DNA of 64,000 nucleotides from Levilactobacillus wangkuiensis (GCF_016861605.1 NZ_BOLM01000002.1:207548-271547), one strand, 5' to 3'; positions 53,242 to 62,185 are shown, numbered from the stretch's first letter. A program made the numbers and translations. The notes: generated by a model from the letters alone, not told the origin.

Positions 53242-53510
53242 AGGCTAAACCCGTGTCAGCCGCAGGGCTGGGAAAACTGGGCCGGTCGTGGAAGTGACCA
53301 GAGGCGAGCCAAGGTGCCCGGCTGTGTTGGTGAACTAGGCTGGAGTTCTTTTCCAGCCTAGTTCACGGAACAACCTTTGAGACCGCACCTCAGGCTCAAA
53401 GTTGAGGCGGAAGCCCGCCCTTCGGCTGGAACCGACCCCACAGCAGGGCTCCTTGAGCTCGCCGCCGGGAACGGACGCGACCAGGCCCAGTTTTCACCAG
53501 CCCGGAGGCG
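53242..53510 (+). repeat. CIE copy 35 (class A)
   Basis: Complete. P3 is GTGAACTAGGCTGGA/TCCAGCCTAGTTCAC, a long perfect variant. Ends 22 nt from the dehydrogenase stop. Confidence 0.9.
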
Positions 53511-53532
53511 AGGACTACACACAATTTAACCC

Positions 53533-54396
53533 TTATTTCTCGTAAGTCTTGATTAAGCCCTGGGTGCCGTCGTTGCCTAAGCCGAAGTCGTCCACCATCG
53601 CCTCATACAGCAACTTAGCCTGCGTAGTAGCCGGCAAATCCAGTCCCATCCGGTCCGCCTCCTGCAAGGCAATCCGCAGATCCTTCAAGAAATGCTTGGC
53701 GAAGAATCCCGGCGTGTAATCCCCCTTCAAAATCCGGGGCACGTAATTGTCCATGCTCCAGTTGTCGGCGCCACCACTGCTCAGCGTGGCCAGCACCTGC
53801 GGCAGGTCCAGCTCGGCGGCCTTGGCGTAGACCAGCATTTCTGTCAGTCCGGTCATGGTGCCGGCAATCATGATTTGATTGGCCATCTTGGTGTGCTGGC
53901 CCTTACCGGCGCTACCGAAGTAGTTGACCCGTTGACCTAATTGTTGAAAGACCGGCAGGACTTGATCATACGCGGCCTTATCGCCACCGACCATCACCGT
54001 CAGCGTGGCGTTCTTGGCGCCGACATCTCCACCGGAAACGGGGGCGTCCAACGCTTGAACGTCGTGGTCGTGCGCCAGCTGCGTTAATTTTACCGCCAGC
54101 GCTGGGGTACTGGTCGTCATGTCCACGACCGTACTGCCGGCTTGGATTCCGGCAAAGATACCGTGCTCGCCGGTGTACACCTCTTCGACGTCGCTGGGAT
54201 AGCCGACCATGGTCATGACCAGCTGTGATTGCGCCGCCACGGCTTCGGGCGTCTCGGCCCAGGTAGCCCCGGCGGTCAAAACGGCTTCGGCGTGCGCCTT
54301 GGTCCGGTTGTAGACCACGACCGTTTGCCCCGCCTTCAAGAGATTCAAGATAATGCCGGTGCCCATGACGCCGGTCCCAATAAACCCAATTTGCAT
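53533..54396 (-). CDS. NAD(P)-dependent beta-hydroxyacid dehydrogenase
   Basis: 287 residues of the 3-hydroxyisobutyrate dehydrogenase family: Rossmann motif GFIGTGVMG (4-12), substrate motif DAPVSGGDVGAKNATLTVMV, catalytic Lys in GKGQHTKMANQI. Members reduce tartronate semialdehyde, succinate semialdehyde or similar compounds; which one cannot be told here. Monocistronic; downstream are two CIE copies and then the terminator. Confidence 0.9.
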   Translation of the reverse strand: MQIGFIGTGVMGTGIILNLLKAGQTVVVYNRTKAHAEAVLTAGATWAETPEAVAAQSQLVMTMVGYPSDVEEVYTGEHGIFAGIQAGSTVVDMTTSTPALAVKLTQLAHDHDVQALDAPVSGGDVGAKNATLTVMVGGDKAAYDQVLPVFQQLGQRVNYFGSAGKGQHTKMANQIMIAGTMTGLTEMLVYAKAAELDLPQVLATLSSGGADNWSMDNYVPRILKGDYTPGFFAKHFLKDLRIALQEADRMGLDLPATTQAKLLYEAMVDDFGLGNDGTQGLIKTYEK

Positions 54397-54419
54397 AAGC
54401 GTTACCTCCTGATTGTCAC

Positions 54420-55046
54420 TTACTGATTAAGCCATTTCCACGAGCTCGCCGTGAACTGAAAGGTGTGCAGCTTGCTCTTCACCAAATATGTGGCGCGCAC
54501 CTGTTTGCGAGACACCAATAACGTTTTAAACGTCGTCCCGCCAATCTTGCCATGATAGGTTTTGCCCCGTGTCAATCGCCGGCCATTGACCGTGACCTTC
54601 CCCTTAGAAAAGTTAATCGCCTGAATATATCCGGACCCCTTCAGGCTGGTGGACACATCAAAAATCTGATGGTTCCCGTTCATCTGAATATTGGTCAACT
54701 GAAGTGACTTTTTGCCCCATAGCCGAAAGAATGCCAAGGCCGATAGAAAATTGTACTGCACGTGAATCGTCTTCTTGGTAAATTTACCCTGAGACTTTTT
54801 CGGTTGCTTTTTATTCCACGAATACTGCCGGGAATCTATTTGCGCATTCTTATACGTTGTCCGGTAGTGATGCCCCACCTGTCCCGTCAAGGTTTTTCGC
54901 GCCAAAACAGTACCGTCCGCCACCTTATATGTGACGAGCACCTTTCCCGTCGTTGTTGCCGCCTGCGCACGGGTCATTGTGCCGCCGACGCCTAGCAGGA
55001 TGCCCACCAGGATTAACCAATTGAAACGCTGCCACCAGGTCCGCAT
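54420..55046 (-). CDS. Secreted protein with MucBP-like domain
   Basis: 208 residues. Signal peptide with likely cleavage after AQA (about residue 29). Residues about 31-75 (GKVLVTYKVADGTVLARK onward) resemble a MucBP repeat; the C-terminal 100 residues are basic and rich in aromatics and not recognised. No LPXTG or other wall anchor, so it is secreted or held by charge. Possibly a small mucus- or surface-binding protein. It lies 23 nt upstream of the dehydrogenase gene and could be co-transcribed with it. Confidence 0.75.
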   Translation of the reverse strand: MRTWWQRFNWLILVGILLGVGGTMTRAQAATTTGKVLVTYKVADGTVLARKTLTGQVGHHYRTTYKNAQIDSRQYSWNKKQPKKSQGKFTKKTIHVQYNFLSALAFFRLWGKKSLQLTNIQMNGNHQIFDVSTSLKGSGYIQAINFSKGKVTVNGRRLTRGKTYHGKIGGTTFKTLLVSRKQVRATYLVKSKLHTFQFTASSWKWLNQ

Positions 55047-55082
55047 ACCTTCATCTCCAATTTACGGGTTCAACTCTGCTTA

Positions 55083-55343
55083 CGCCTCCGGGCTGGGTGA
55101 AAAGGAGCCGCGTCGCGTCCGTTCCCGGCGGTGAGCTCAAGGTGCCCTGCTGTGGGGTCGGTTCCAGCCTGTGGTGCGGGCTTCCACCTCGACTTTGAGC
55201 CAAAGTTCGGTCTCAAAGATCGTCCCATGCTCTAAGCTGAGAAAAATCGCTCAGCTAAGACCATCGACACAGCTGTGCACCTTGGCTCACCTCTGGTCAC
55301 TTCCACGACTGGTTCCTTTTCACCAGCCCTGCGGCTAAACCAG
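55083..55343 (-). repeat. CIE copy 36 (class A)
   Basis: Minus-oriented, about 35 nt upstream of the MucBP-like gene. Arms GCCTCCGGGCTGGGTGAAAA and TTTTCACCAGCCCTGCGGC. Confidence 0.9.
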
Positions 55344-55575
55344 GTTTAATCCGCAATGATATTTCGTTTCACTACTCCATTCTGTTTTCTTCTATTGATT
55401 CAGCGTCTACTGGCTAGCCATGACCAAAGCTAACGACTAACCAGCACCGTTTTCACCAATGGCTGAATCCACAACCGACAAACAGAACTATCCCATCCCC
55501 CTAAAGGACCTAACCTTCAATTGAACAAGAACTAAACATATCTTCAGTATACCCATTTCTCTAGCTGGGCACTAC
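55344..55575. other. Intergenic region without recognised feature
   Basis: Low-GC stretch between CIE copy 36 and the terminator of the TerC gene. No gene, hairpin or promoter stands out. Confidence 0.4.
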
Positions 55576-55609
55576 AAAAAGGCCGCGAACATTTTCTGCT
55601 CGCGGCCTT
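55576..55609 (-). terminator. Terminator of the TerC-family gene
   Basis: AAGGCCGCGA/TCGCGGCCTT perfect stem, followed on the minus strand by TTTTTG, 5 nt after the stop. Confidence 0.92.
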
Positions 55610-55613
55610 GGCA

Positions 55614-56405
55614 TTAAGATTCAGTTGATTTTGATGGCTTCTCTGTAACTTTTTCGGTCTTAGTTTGTGGTTGACGCCGCTTGCGGATCACGTGAATCAG
55701 CAACGTGATGACGATGGCCCCCAGCACGACAATCCCAAACAACGTGGCCGGAATTTCAATGTTGATGGCGGGAATCGAGACAAACAGCTTCAGGGCGATA
55801 ATCCCAATTAGGATGTACGCCATTGGCTCCAGCTCGGGGATCCGCCGCATTAATTTCATGATCACTTCGGCGACACCCCGCATGGCCAGGATCCCAATCA
55901 GTCCCCCAATTAAGACGATGACTGGGTTGTTGGAAATGGCCAAGGACGCCAGCACGGAGTCCACGGAGAAAATGATATCCATCATTTCAATCTGCATGAC
56001 CACCGACCAAAATAACGGCAGGAAGCGGCGTTTCTTATCCTTGACCAGTTTGCGGGTATGCTTAACCCGGGTTTTACTGAAGTATTGGAACACCAGAAAG
56101 ACCAGGTAGAGCGCCCCGATGACCTTGATTTCCCAGAAATTGATCAGGTACGTTCCCAGCCCAATGATGATGAACCGGAAGAGGTACGCGCCCCAGATAC
56201 CGTAAAACAACGACTTTTCCTGTTGTTCGCGGGTGGGCAGTGACTGCGTTTGGGCGGCTAACACGACTGCGTTATCCACCGACAATAGACATTCAATTAA
56301 GACCAGTGAAAAGATGATCAGCCAGTCGTTGCCGGACGTGATCACCGTTTCCCAGTTGTGTAAATCAAAGAATGGCCCATAGAGTTGGCCAAGAAAATGT
56401 AACAA
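55614..56405 (-). CDS. TerC-family integral membrane protein
   Basis: 263 residues, about seven spans, with the TerC signature LIECLLSVDNAVVLAAQ and the repeated SVDSVLASLAI. Members (YkoY/MeeF/Alx type) export Mn2+ or act with exported metalloenzymes. A TTG start (56405) follows GAGGAG. The upstream leader is too short for a yybP-ykoY manganese riboswitch, so this copy is not controlled that way here. Divergent from the serine hydrolase gene across 145-230 bp. Confidence 0.88.
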   Translation of the reverse strand: MLHFLGQLYGPFFDLHNWETVITSGNDWLIIFSLVLIECLLSVDNAVVLAAQTQSLPTREQQEKSLFYGIWGAYLFRFIIIGLGTYLINFWEIKVIGALYLVFLVFQYFSKTRVKHTRKLVKDKKRRFLPLFWSVVMQIEMMDIIFSVDSVLASLAISNNPVIVLIGGLIGILAMRGVAEVIMKLMRRIPELEPMAYILIGIIALKLFVSIPAINIEIPATLFGIVVLGAIVITLLIHVIRKRRQPQTKTEKVTEKPSKSTES

Positions 56406-56513
56406 TGCTGGGTTCAGCTCCTCATAACTAATTTTATATTGGGGCTAAGTTTACCACACTCCCCTAAAAGTTGCGACCCATTAAGTTGCTTCACCCCATA
56501 CTCTTTTAATGCC

Positions 56514-56542
56514 TTGGTTAAGTATCTTAACCCTTTTATAAA
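56514..56542 (+). promoter_or_regulatory. Promoter of the serine hydrolase gene
   Basis: TTGGTT, 17 nt, TATAAA. The expected start of transcription (about 56549) supports translation from 56638 rather than from the ATG at 56551. Confidence 0.65.
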
Positions 56543-56637
56543 ATAAATCGTTGAAAATGTTACTGAAAAGTGACAATCTTGTTACCTCTTCGCAACCATC
56601 CAGCGGTACCATGGGACTTACAACTAAGGGGAAATGG

Positions 56638-57957
56638 ATGATGATTGTGAAGAAAATATGGTTAATCTTGGGGACGCTTTTGATTGTTGGGGCTTTGTTA
56701 CCTGCCACCTCAGCGGATGCCAAAAGCTACCTGCAGATCACTAGCAAACAAAGTGTCAGCTACAACGCGCGGTTCACGAATCAGGCGAGCCGCAACGACG
56801 GCATTTATTATTACGCGCCGTACTACACGCAGCGCTCGGCTAAGACCCGCGATGCCAGCGGGAAGAACTGGCAACACCGCTTCGTCAAGGTCACGCAAAC
56901 GGCCAAGCTCTCGAATGGGACGACCTACGTGAAATTCGCTTGGTACGGCAAAACGATTGGCTGGGTCAATCAAAACGCCCTGCAAAAGTACAGTCGTTCG
57001 CAAAATGCGGCCGCGTTACTAAACAACGCCCATTTCCAAGGAAGCGCGATGCTGTTCAACCACTACGCGACCGGTGCCAGCCTGGTCAGTGTCGGCAATG
57101 CCGATGCCACCAGCAAGTCAGCCAACAGCGCAACGACCCTCTTTCCCATCGCCTCGCTACAAAAGGTCATGACGGGGGCCATCATTGAACAATTGGCGGC
57201 CAGCAACAAGCTTTCCTTAACTGATAAACTCAGCAAATACTACCCCAGCGTTTCCGGTAGCGGCAGCATTACCCTCCGGCAACTGCTGAACCACCGCTCC
57301 GGCATCGACATGGACGAAAGCACGCCCGACAGCGTGTTGAGCACCCAGGCAGCCGAACTGAACTACACGCTCAGCCAGCTCAAGAGCACCGGTGGTCAAA
57401 AGTTCAATTACACCAACGCCAACTACACCCTGCTCGCAGCGATTGCGTCCAAGGTCACCGGCCAAAGCTATGATAACCTGGTGCAAAGCCGGATCATCAA
57501 GCCGCTGAACCTACAAAACACCTACGCCTGGGACAGCCTGCCTAAGGACAGCGTCGTGGCCAACGGTTACAGCTACAGCAATGGCAACAGTGTCGCCAAT
57601 GGCGTGTCACAAAAGCTGATGTCCTCGCTGCTGGGGGCCGGCAACTACTACTCGACCCCATCGGATTACTACAAGATCCAAAAGGGCCTGCGTAACGGTA
57701 AAATTTTGACCAAGAACCAATACTATGACTTAGCCAACGATTACAAATTAAACTACGCCGGCGGACTTTACCACTACAGCGGCGGCATCAAGCGCGTCCG
57801 TGGTGCCCTGACCGGTTCCGGTTACGAAACGATTTACTACGGCTCCGAGGGCAACAAGAAGGGTGTCGTCTTATTCGCCAACCAGAAGCCAACCAAGTCC
57901 ATCGATACGTTGGCCAAAACCCTCTACGACCTCGCGCGCTACTACAACGAAAACTAA
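56638..57957 (+). CDS. Secreted class C beta-lactamase-fold serine hydrolase with N-terminal SH3-like region
   Basis: 439 residues from the ATG with an AAGGGGA site. Signal peptide ending near ATSADA, then a surface SH3/GW-like segment (about 25-120, NGIYYYAPYYT, GKTIGWVNQNALQ). The serine hydrolase domain follows: SLQK (173-176, SxxK), YTN (YxN motif) and HYSGG in place of KTG. Such proteins act as D-alanyl-D-alanine carboxypeptidases, teichoic-acid D-alanine esterases or related wall enzymes; true beta-lactamase action is unlikely. A CIE and then a terminator follow. Confidence 0.87.
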   Translation: MMIVKKIWLILGTLLIVGALLPATSADAKSYLQITSKQSVSYNARFTNQASRNDGIYYYAPYYTQRSAKTRDASGKNWQHRFVKVTQTAKLSNGTTYVKFAWYGKTIGWVNQNALQKYSRSQNAAALLNNAHFQGSAMLFNHYATGASLVSVGNADATSKSANSATTLFPIASLQKVMTGAIIEQLAASNKLSLTDKLSKYYPSVSGSGSITLRQLLNHRSGIDMDESTPDSVLSTQAAELNYTLSQLKSTGGQKFNYTNANYTLLAAIASKVTGQSYDNLVQSRIIKPLNLQNTYAWDSLPKDSVVANGYSYSNGNSVANGVSQKLMSSLLGAGNYYSTPSDYYKIQKGLRNGKILTKNQYYDLANDYKLNYAGGLYHYSGGIKRVRGALTGSGYETIYYGSEGNKKGVVLFANQKPTKSIDTLAKTLYDLARYYNEN

Positions 57958-57979
57958 CGATTCGGTTAGTCGCTGACAC

Positions 57980-58163
57980 TGCGCCTGCGGTAATTCAAGC
58001 CCTTCACCCTGTGGGGACCGGTTCCAGCCTGAGAAACGGTCTTCCGCCTCGACTTGAAACCTCGCCAAGACCGCGAGTTTCCAAGCTCGTCCCGTGCGGT
58101 AAGTCGTCAAAAGCGACGACTAACACCACCGACACAGGGTTCGGCCTTGATTACCTCCGGCTC
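57980..58163 (-). repeat. CIE copy 37 (class C)
   Basis: Minus-oriented, 23 nt after the serine hydrolase stop and before its terminator. P3 GTCGTCAAAAGCGACGAC is a compact perfect hairpin; P4 the CTTGGAAACTCGC-type. Confidence 0.87.
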
Positions 58164-58228
58164 CGTTAGGCAACAACCACGTGAGTTTCGTGGTCATGAC
58201 CAAACTGTATTTGTTTGACTGTACTAAG

Positions 58229-58278
58229 AATCCCCGTCATCAACAGTCCTACTTGGACGTTGGTGGCGGGGATTTTTT
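58229..58278 (+). terminator. Terminator of the serine hydrolase gene
   Basis: AATCCCCG/CGGGGATT stem with inner CAAC/GTTG, then TTTTTT, about 270 nt after the stop, with CIE copy 37 in between. Confidence 0.85.
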
Positions 58279-58435
58279 CAATCTCTTATTCAATTAGCTT
58301 AGATTCGAGAATATCTCGCCGAATGTTTGGGTGACCAGCTGTAACATTAACATAACTACCAACCCACGTCAGAACCGGCAACGCCAGACAACCGACAAGT
58401 CAACCCACCACAACAGAACCAGCACACACCTAACG

Positions 58436-58520
58436 GGCTAAACCAGTCTCAGCCGCAGGGCTGGGAAAACTGGGCCGGTCGTGGGAGTGACCAGAGGCGC
58501 GCCAAGGTGCCCGGCTGTGA
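58436..58520 (+). repeat. CIE copy 38 (class A, truncated)
   Basis: Left arm through CCCGGCTGTG, then stops. Shares about 50 bp of flank (CAACCGACAAGTCA onward) with copy 39, offset about 172 bp. Confidence 0.82.
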
Positions 58521-58607
58521 CACTCCCCAACTACCAATCGCCAGGAACGGCTACGCTAGACAACCGACAAGTCAGCCCACCACATACAGAACCAGCACAC
58601 ACCTAAC

Positions 58608-58802
58608 GGGCTAAACCAGTCTCAGCCGCAGGGCTGGTGAAAATGGGCTCAGCCGTGGGAGTTGCCTTAGCGGGTTTCCCGCTTAGGCAACTGCTATCTT
58701 TGAGACTCGCTTCTCAGAGGCTCAAAGTAAGTCTGGAGACCGCCTTTCGGCTCCAGACGTGCGCCCACAGCGTCACGGCCCATTTTCACCAGCCCGGAGG
58801 CG
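58608..58802 (+). repeat. CIE copy 39 (class B)
   Basis: Complete; nearly identical to copy 25. Ends 25 nt from the glucosaminidase stop. Confidence 0.9.
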
Positions 58803-58826
58803 CTGCCACCAAACAAAACCAGCCCG

Positions 58827-59453
58827 TTAAGTGTCGTACTGGTTTAGGTTGTAGGTGGCGATGACATTGTCGAGTTTCTTGGCATAATCCGGATCCGTGG
58901 CGTACCCGTTGCTCTGCAACAACTTCGCCGCCGTCCGGTAATCCGTCACGGTCTGCTTGAAATAACTCTCCTTCAACAACGCATCATGATCCAGAATCGC
59001 CGCGGTCAAACTAGGATAGTCCCGGAAATTGGCGTGAATCTTGATTTTTTTCCCATTAACATACTCGGTCGTGGGAAACGACTTGGTCTTGCCCTGATAA
59101 CTGCCCTTCACCCCAAACGGGTTGTTGGCCTGAACAAACAGCGCGGACGTCCCCCAGCTCGATTCCAAAATGGCCTGGGCAATCACGATGCTGGGTAAGA
59201 CCTGGCCATTTTGCTGGTACACGCGCACGGCCGGGGCCGCAATCTTCTTGATGAATTTCTGTTGCGTCGCCGTTTCGTCATTATTGCCGGCGCTGTAGCT
59301 GGTCTGCTCAACGTGCGTCGCCTGCATGACTGTCTTGATTTTGCCCCGCATTAACAGGCCACCGCCCAACACCAACAGGATCAGGACAAAGATCCAGGTA
59401 GCCATGGCGGGATTAGTCGTTGATTTTCGTTTTTTTCTCCGTCGTTTTGCCAC
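58827..59453 (-). CDS. GH73 glucosaminidase, membrane-anchored
   Basis: 208 residues: a very basic N terminus, one membrane span (about 18-36), and a GH73 N-acetylglucosaminidase domain with the catalytic Glu in AQAILESSWGTSAL and the follow-on NNPFGVKG and YPSLTAAILDHDALL. Cuts peptidoglycan glycan strands during growth or separation. GTG start at 59453 after GAGGGGA. Divergent from the YdcF gene, 114 bp apart. Confidence 0.92.
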   Translation of the reverse strand: MAKRRRKKRKSTTNPAMATWIFVLILLVLGGGLLMRGKIKTVMQATHVEQTSYSAGNNDETATQQKFIKKIAAPAVRVYQQNGQVLPSIVIAQAILESSWGTSALFVQANNPFGVKGSYQGKTKSFPTTEYVNGKKIKIHANFRDYPSLTAAILDHDALLKESYFKQTVTDYRTAAKLLQSNGYATDPDYAKKLDNVIATYNLNQYDT

Positions 59454-59567
59454 CAGAATCCCCTCGTTTCCGTTATAATGGACTCAATTATACCGAGAAA
59501 AGTTTAAGGAACTGCTAAATTCAGAAAGTCTCAAAAAAACTTAACCTTTACGAAAGGAGCCGCGCGG

Positions 59568-60554
59568 ATGCTGCTTACTGTGAGTGTCATTTTAATTTTA
59601 TTAGCCGTCTTACTAACCTTCTGGCAACCCCACGGCCTCAGTTCCGCGGTGATGACCTGCATCAGCGGCGGCCTGATTATTCTCTTCGCCAGCTTCTCGC
59701 ACCATCCCGGCTGGCAGCTGGTCGCCCACCTCGGTTGGGGCCTGATCACCATCATCGGCGTGGTCGGTCTCTTCAGTTTATTACTGATTCTAAATGCGCC
59801 CCGCCTGGTCGTTCGCAAAAAGGAACGGCTGACTTACGGCCTCCTGGCTGGCATTTGGCTCTGGCTGATTCTCGGCGTGGGTTGGGGCTTCCGGTTGGCC
59901 AGTGGCCACTTCGGCGAAAGCTGGTGGCCGTGGGTGACCTTCATCCCCGCCTTCAGCGCCTACCTGGGCGTACTTTACGGTGCCAGTCTGGTCGGCGGTC
60001 TGCGGGCAAACGTGTGGCGGGCCCGCCGCGCGGATACGATTCTGATTCTCGGCGCGGGCCTGCGCCACGGCCATGAAATTGGTCGGGTGTTGGGCAGTCG
60101 GTTAGACACGGCCTTAGCCCTTGCCCGACGCCAAAAAGGCCCCGTGACCCTCCTAGTTAGCGGCGGTCAGGGACCAGACGAAACGATTTCGGAAGCCGCA
60201 GCGATGGCGGCCTATTTAGAAGCCCACGACTGGCCCAGCGACCAAATTGTCCAGGAAACGCGGGCCACCAGCACGTTGACCAACTTACTTTACAGTCAGC
60301 GTTTGTGGACGAAACTGCCCCAGCAAGGTGGCCGCGTCGTCATCGTGACCAACAACTACCACCTGTTCAGGGCCGAACACCTGGCTAGTCAGCTCGGCAT
60401 TCGGTGCGGCGGTTACCCGGCACCCACCCGGTGGGGCTATTTGCCAGCAGCGTGGGCGCGAGAATTTCTGGCGATCATCATGCTGCATCCCCGCCTCCAC
60501 CGTAGCGTTTTGATTGGTATGGTCGCGGCTAACATTCTGTGGTTCCTAATTTAA
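59568..60554 (+). CDS. YdcF-family membrane protein (DUF218 domain)
   Basis: 328 residues: about four to five N-terminal spans (1-150), then the DUF218/YdcF domain with ILILGAGLRHGHEIGRVL, LLVSGGQGPDETISEAAAM and VIVTNNYHLFRAEHLA, followed by a last hydrophobic segment. Function of the long-form lactobacillus proteins is not known; an envelope role (ElyC/SanA-like) is suggested by family. AAAGGAG site. Its end overlaps the convergent hydrolase gene by 9 bp. Confidence 0.88.
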   Translation: MLLTVSVILILLAVLLTFWQPHGLSSAVMTCISGGLIILFASFSHHPGWQLVAHLGWGLITIIGVVGLFSLLLILNAPRLVVRKKERLTYGLLAGIWLWLILGVGWGFRLASGHFGESWWPWVTFIPAFSAYLGVLYGASLVGGLRANVWRARRADTILILGAGLRHGHEIGRVLGSRLDTALALARRQKGPVTLLVSGGQGPDETISEAAAMAAYLEAHDWPSDQIVQETRATSTLTNLLYSQRLWTKLPQQGGRVVIVTNNYHLFRAEHLASQLGIRCGGYPAPTRWGYLPAAWAREFLAIIMLHPRLHRSVLIGMVAANILWFLI

Positions 60555-61523
60555 CGCGGTCACGCTGAGCTGGTTGGGCACGTTGTAATACTTGGGCTTG
60601 GTCCACGTCAACATTTCCGGCGTCAAGCGCAACTGGACCGTGTCCAAGCGGTTGTAGGGTTGGAAATAGTATGTCAACGATTCGCAAACGGTGGCGGCGC
60701 GGTAGACCGAGTACGTCGGCCGATACTTGGAGCTGCGCGGCACGGTCACGCTGTCCAGCAGGTGCCAGGCGCTGATAATGGCCTCGTCCTCGTTGTCCGG
60801 CAGATCGGCGCGTTCCTTGTAGTAAGCGGCGCGCACGAACCGGCCACCCGGTGTGAACGACCCGCTCGGCACGGGCTTACCGGAGAAGCGACCGGTCGTC
60901 ACGCGCGGCGCGTTTAACGGCACGGTGCCGGCGTCAAAGTCGTCGGTGTAGTTCACGTACTGACCCAACCGTTCCAGCTGAAGCTCGAAGTCCTTACTGT
61001 TGGTGACGACGCCCAAGGGATTCTCGCGCACCTTCATGGGAAAATGCGTGGGCTCGATGACCACGGTCCGGCCGGTGCGGTCGACCACGGCAAAATGTAA
61101 TTCGGAGTCGCCAATGTCGTTCACGGCAAAACGATTTGTCATCAATTGAATCTCGTCGATGTGGGCTTCAATATCGGCGACCGAGGCGTAGTGCCCCAAT
61201 AAATAAAATGAAAATTCGTACGGGGCCAAATGAACCTGGCCCGGCGTTGGCGTTTCCACGAGGTGTGACCCGTTGGCAAACGTCAATTTTTGTACGCTCA
61301 GCCCCATTTCGTTGACGCCATCGGACACGTCAATTTCATGGTCATGTGCGCCCCCGCCGCCAATCATGGCGTAGCGGTTGGTGTGAACCTCGTTGTCGTA
61401 TAGGCCCTGCCACTGGAAGTTGCGGGGCACGAACAGGGGTTGGACGTATAGGGCGTGCCAATCCATGGTGCGGGCTAGGATGTGGCTGCCGTCTTTCGCA
61501 ATCTGTAATATGCTGGTACACAC
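60546..61523 (-). CDS. Choloylglycine hydrolase family protein (bile salt hydrolase or penicillin V acylase)
   Basis: 325-residue Ntn hydrolase. After removal of Met1, Cys2 is the nucleophile (MCTSI). Arg18 and Asp21 (ARTMDWH), the Asn in VVTNSKDF and the Arg in GGRFVRAAYY complete the active site. Cleaves amide bonds of bile salts, penicillin V or acyl-homoserine-type amides; sequence alone does not separate these. The start is the only position giving the N-terminal cysteine. Monocistronic. Confidence 0.93.
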   Translation of the reverse strand: MCTSILQIAKDGSHILARTMDWHALYVQPLFVPRNFQWQGLYDNEVHTNRYAMIGGGGAHDHEIDVSDGVNEMGLSVQKLTFANGSHLVETPTPGQVHLAPYEFSFYLLGHYASVADIEAHIDEIQLMTNRFAVNDIGDSELHFAVVDRTGRTVVIEPTHFPMKVRENPLGVVTNSKDFELQLERLGQYVNYTDDFDAGTVPLNAPRVTTGRFSGKPVPSGSFTPGGRFVRAAYYKERADLPDNEDEAIISAWHLLDSVTVPRSSKYRPTYSVYRAATVCESLTYYFQPYNRLDTVQLRLTPEMLTWTKPKYYNVPNQLSVTALN

Positions 61524-61563
61524 AGGTGTCAGCCTCCTTAAAATTGGTTGGGGTTGGTTTTCC

Positions 61564-61757
61564 CGGTCTCCGCCTGCGGTAGTCTGGTAGCTCCACCCCT
61601 ATGGGGACCGCCTCCAGCCTGGGAAACGGTCTTCCGGCTCGCCTTTGAGCCTCGAAGATCACGAGTCTCAAAGACGTCCCGTGGTGTAAGCTGAGAAAAT
61701 GCCCTCAGCTAACGCCACTGTCACAGGGGTTCCGTACCAGTCTACCTCCGGCTCCAA
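61564..61757 (-). repeat. CIE copy 40 (class C)
   Basis: Minus-oriented, about 40 nt upstream of the hydrolase gene. Arms GCCTGCGGTAGTCTGGTA and TACCAGTCTACCTCCGGC pair. Confidence 0.88.
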
Positions 61758-61957
61758 CCGAGAAATCCAATTGAAATTTTATCGCGCGCCGATACCTGTG
61801 GGGTACCGCACGCGTTTTTGCCTTGGTTAATTAATTGTCTAAACTTGTTGCTGTAAAACTCGCTACTGCACATACTCACCCGGTCTGGTGTGAGTTGTAT
61901 TGCCCGCTTCATAACCCGCCTGCCAACTCCCATTGGCGACAACACACAGCCAGTCAG

Positions 61958-62185
61958 GTTTGGCTTGGCCGTTGTCAGCGACCAGAGGCAACCTTGCGGA
62001 CGCAGCTGTGTCGATGACCTTAGCTGGGAAACTTCACCCAGGTTAGGCCATGGGACGACCTTGAAGACGCGCTTTTCGGCTTCAAGGCGAGACGAAGGAC
62101 CGCCCCTCAGGCCGCAGTCGGTCCCCACAGCAACGGGAGCAAGGCTTGCCGCCGGGAGCGAACCCCCAACGACCAAGCCAAAACC
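61958..62185 (+). repeat. CIE copy 41 (class A, covariant)
   Basis: Outer arms GGTTTGGCTTGGCCGTTG and CAACGACCAAGCCAAAACC are near-perfect complements. P4 is CTTGAAGAC/GGCTTCAAG. Directly followed by the butA terminator. Confidence 0.88.

Noticed and set aside
56406..56550. yybP-ykoY manganese riboswitch before the TerC-family gene
   Set aside because: A GGGGAGTG stretch caught the eye, but the leader is far too short and the paired conserved core is missing.
56551..56637. Upstream start of the serine hydrolase at 56551
   Set aside because: It would place a hydrophilic 29-residue extension before the signal peptide and begin at the predicted transcription start without a ribosome binding site.
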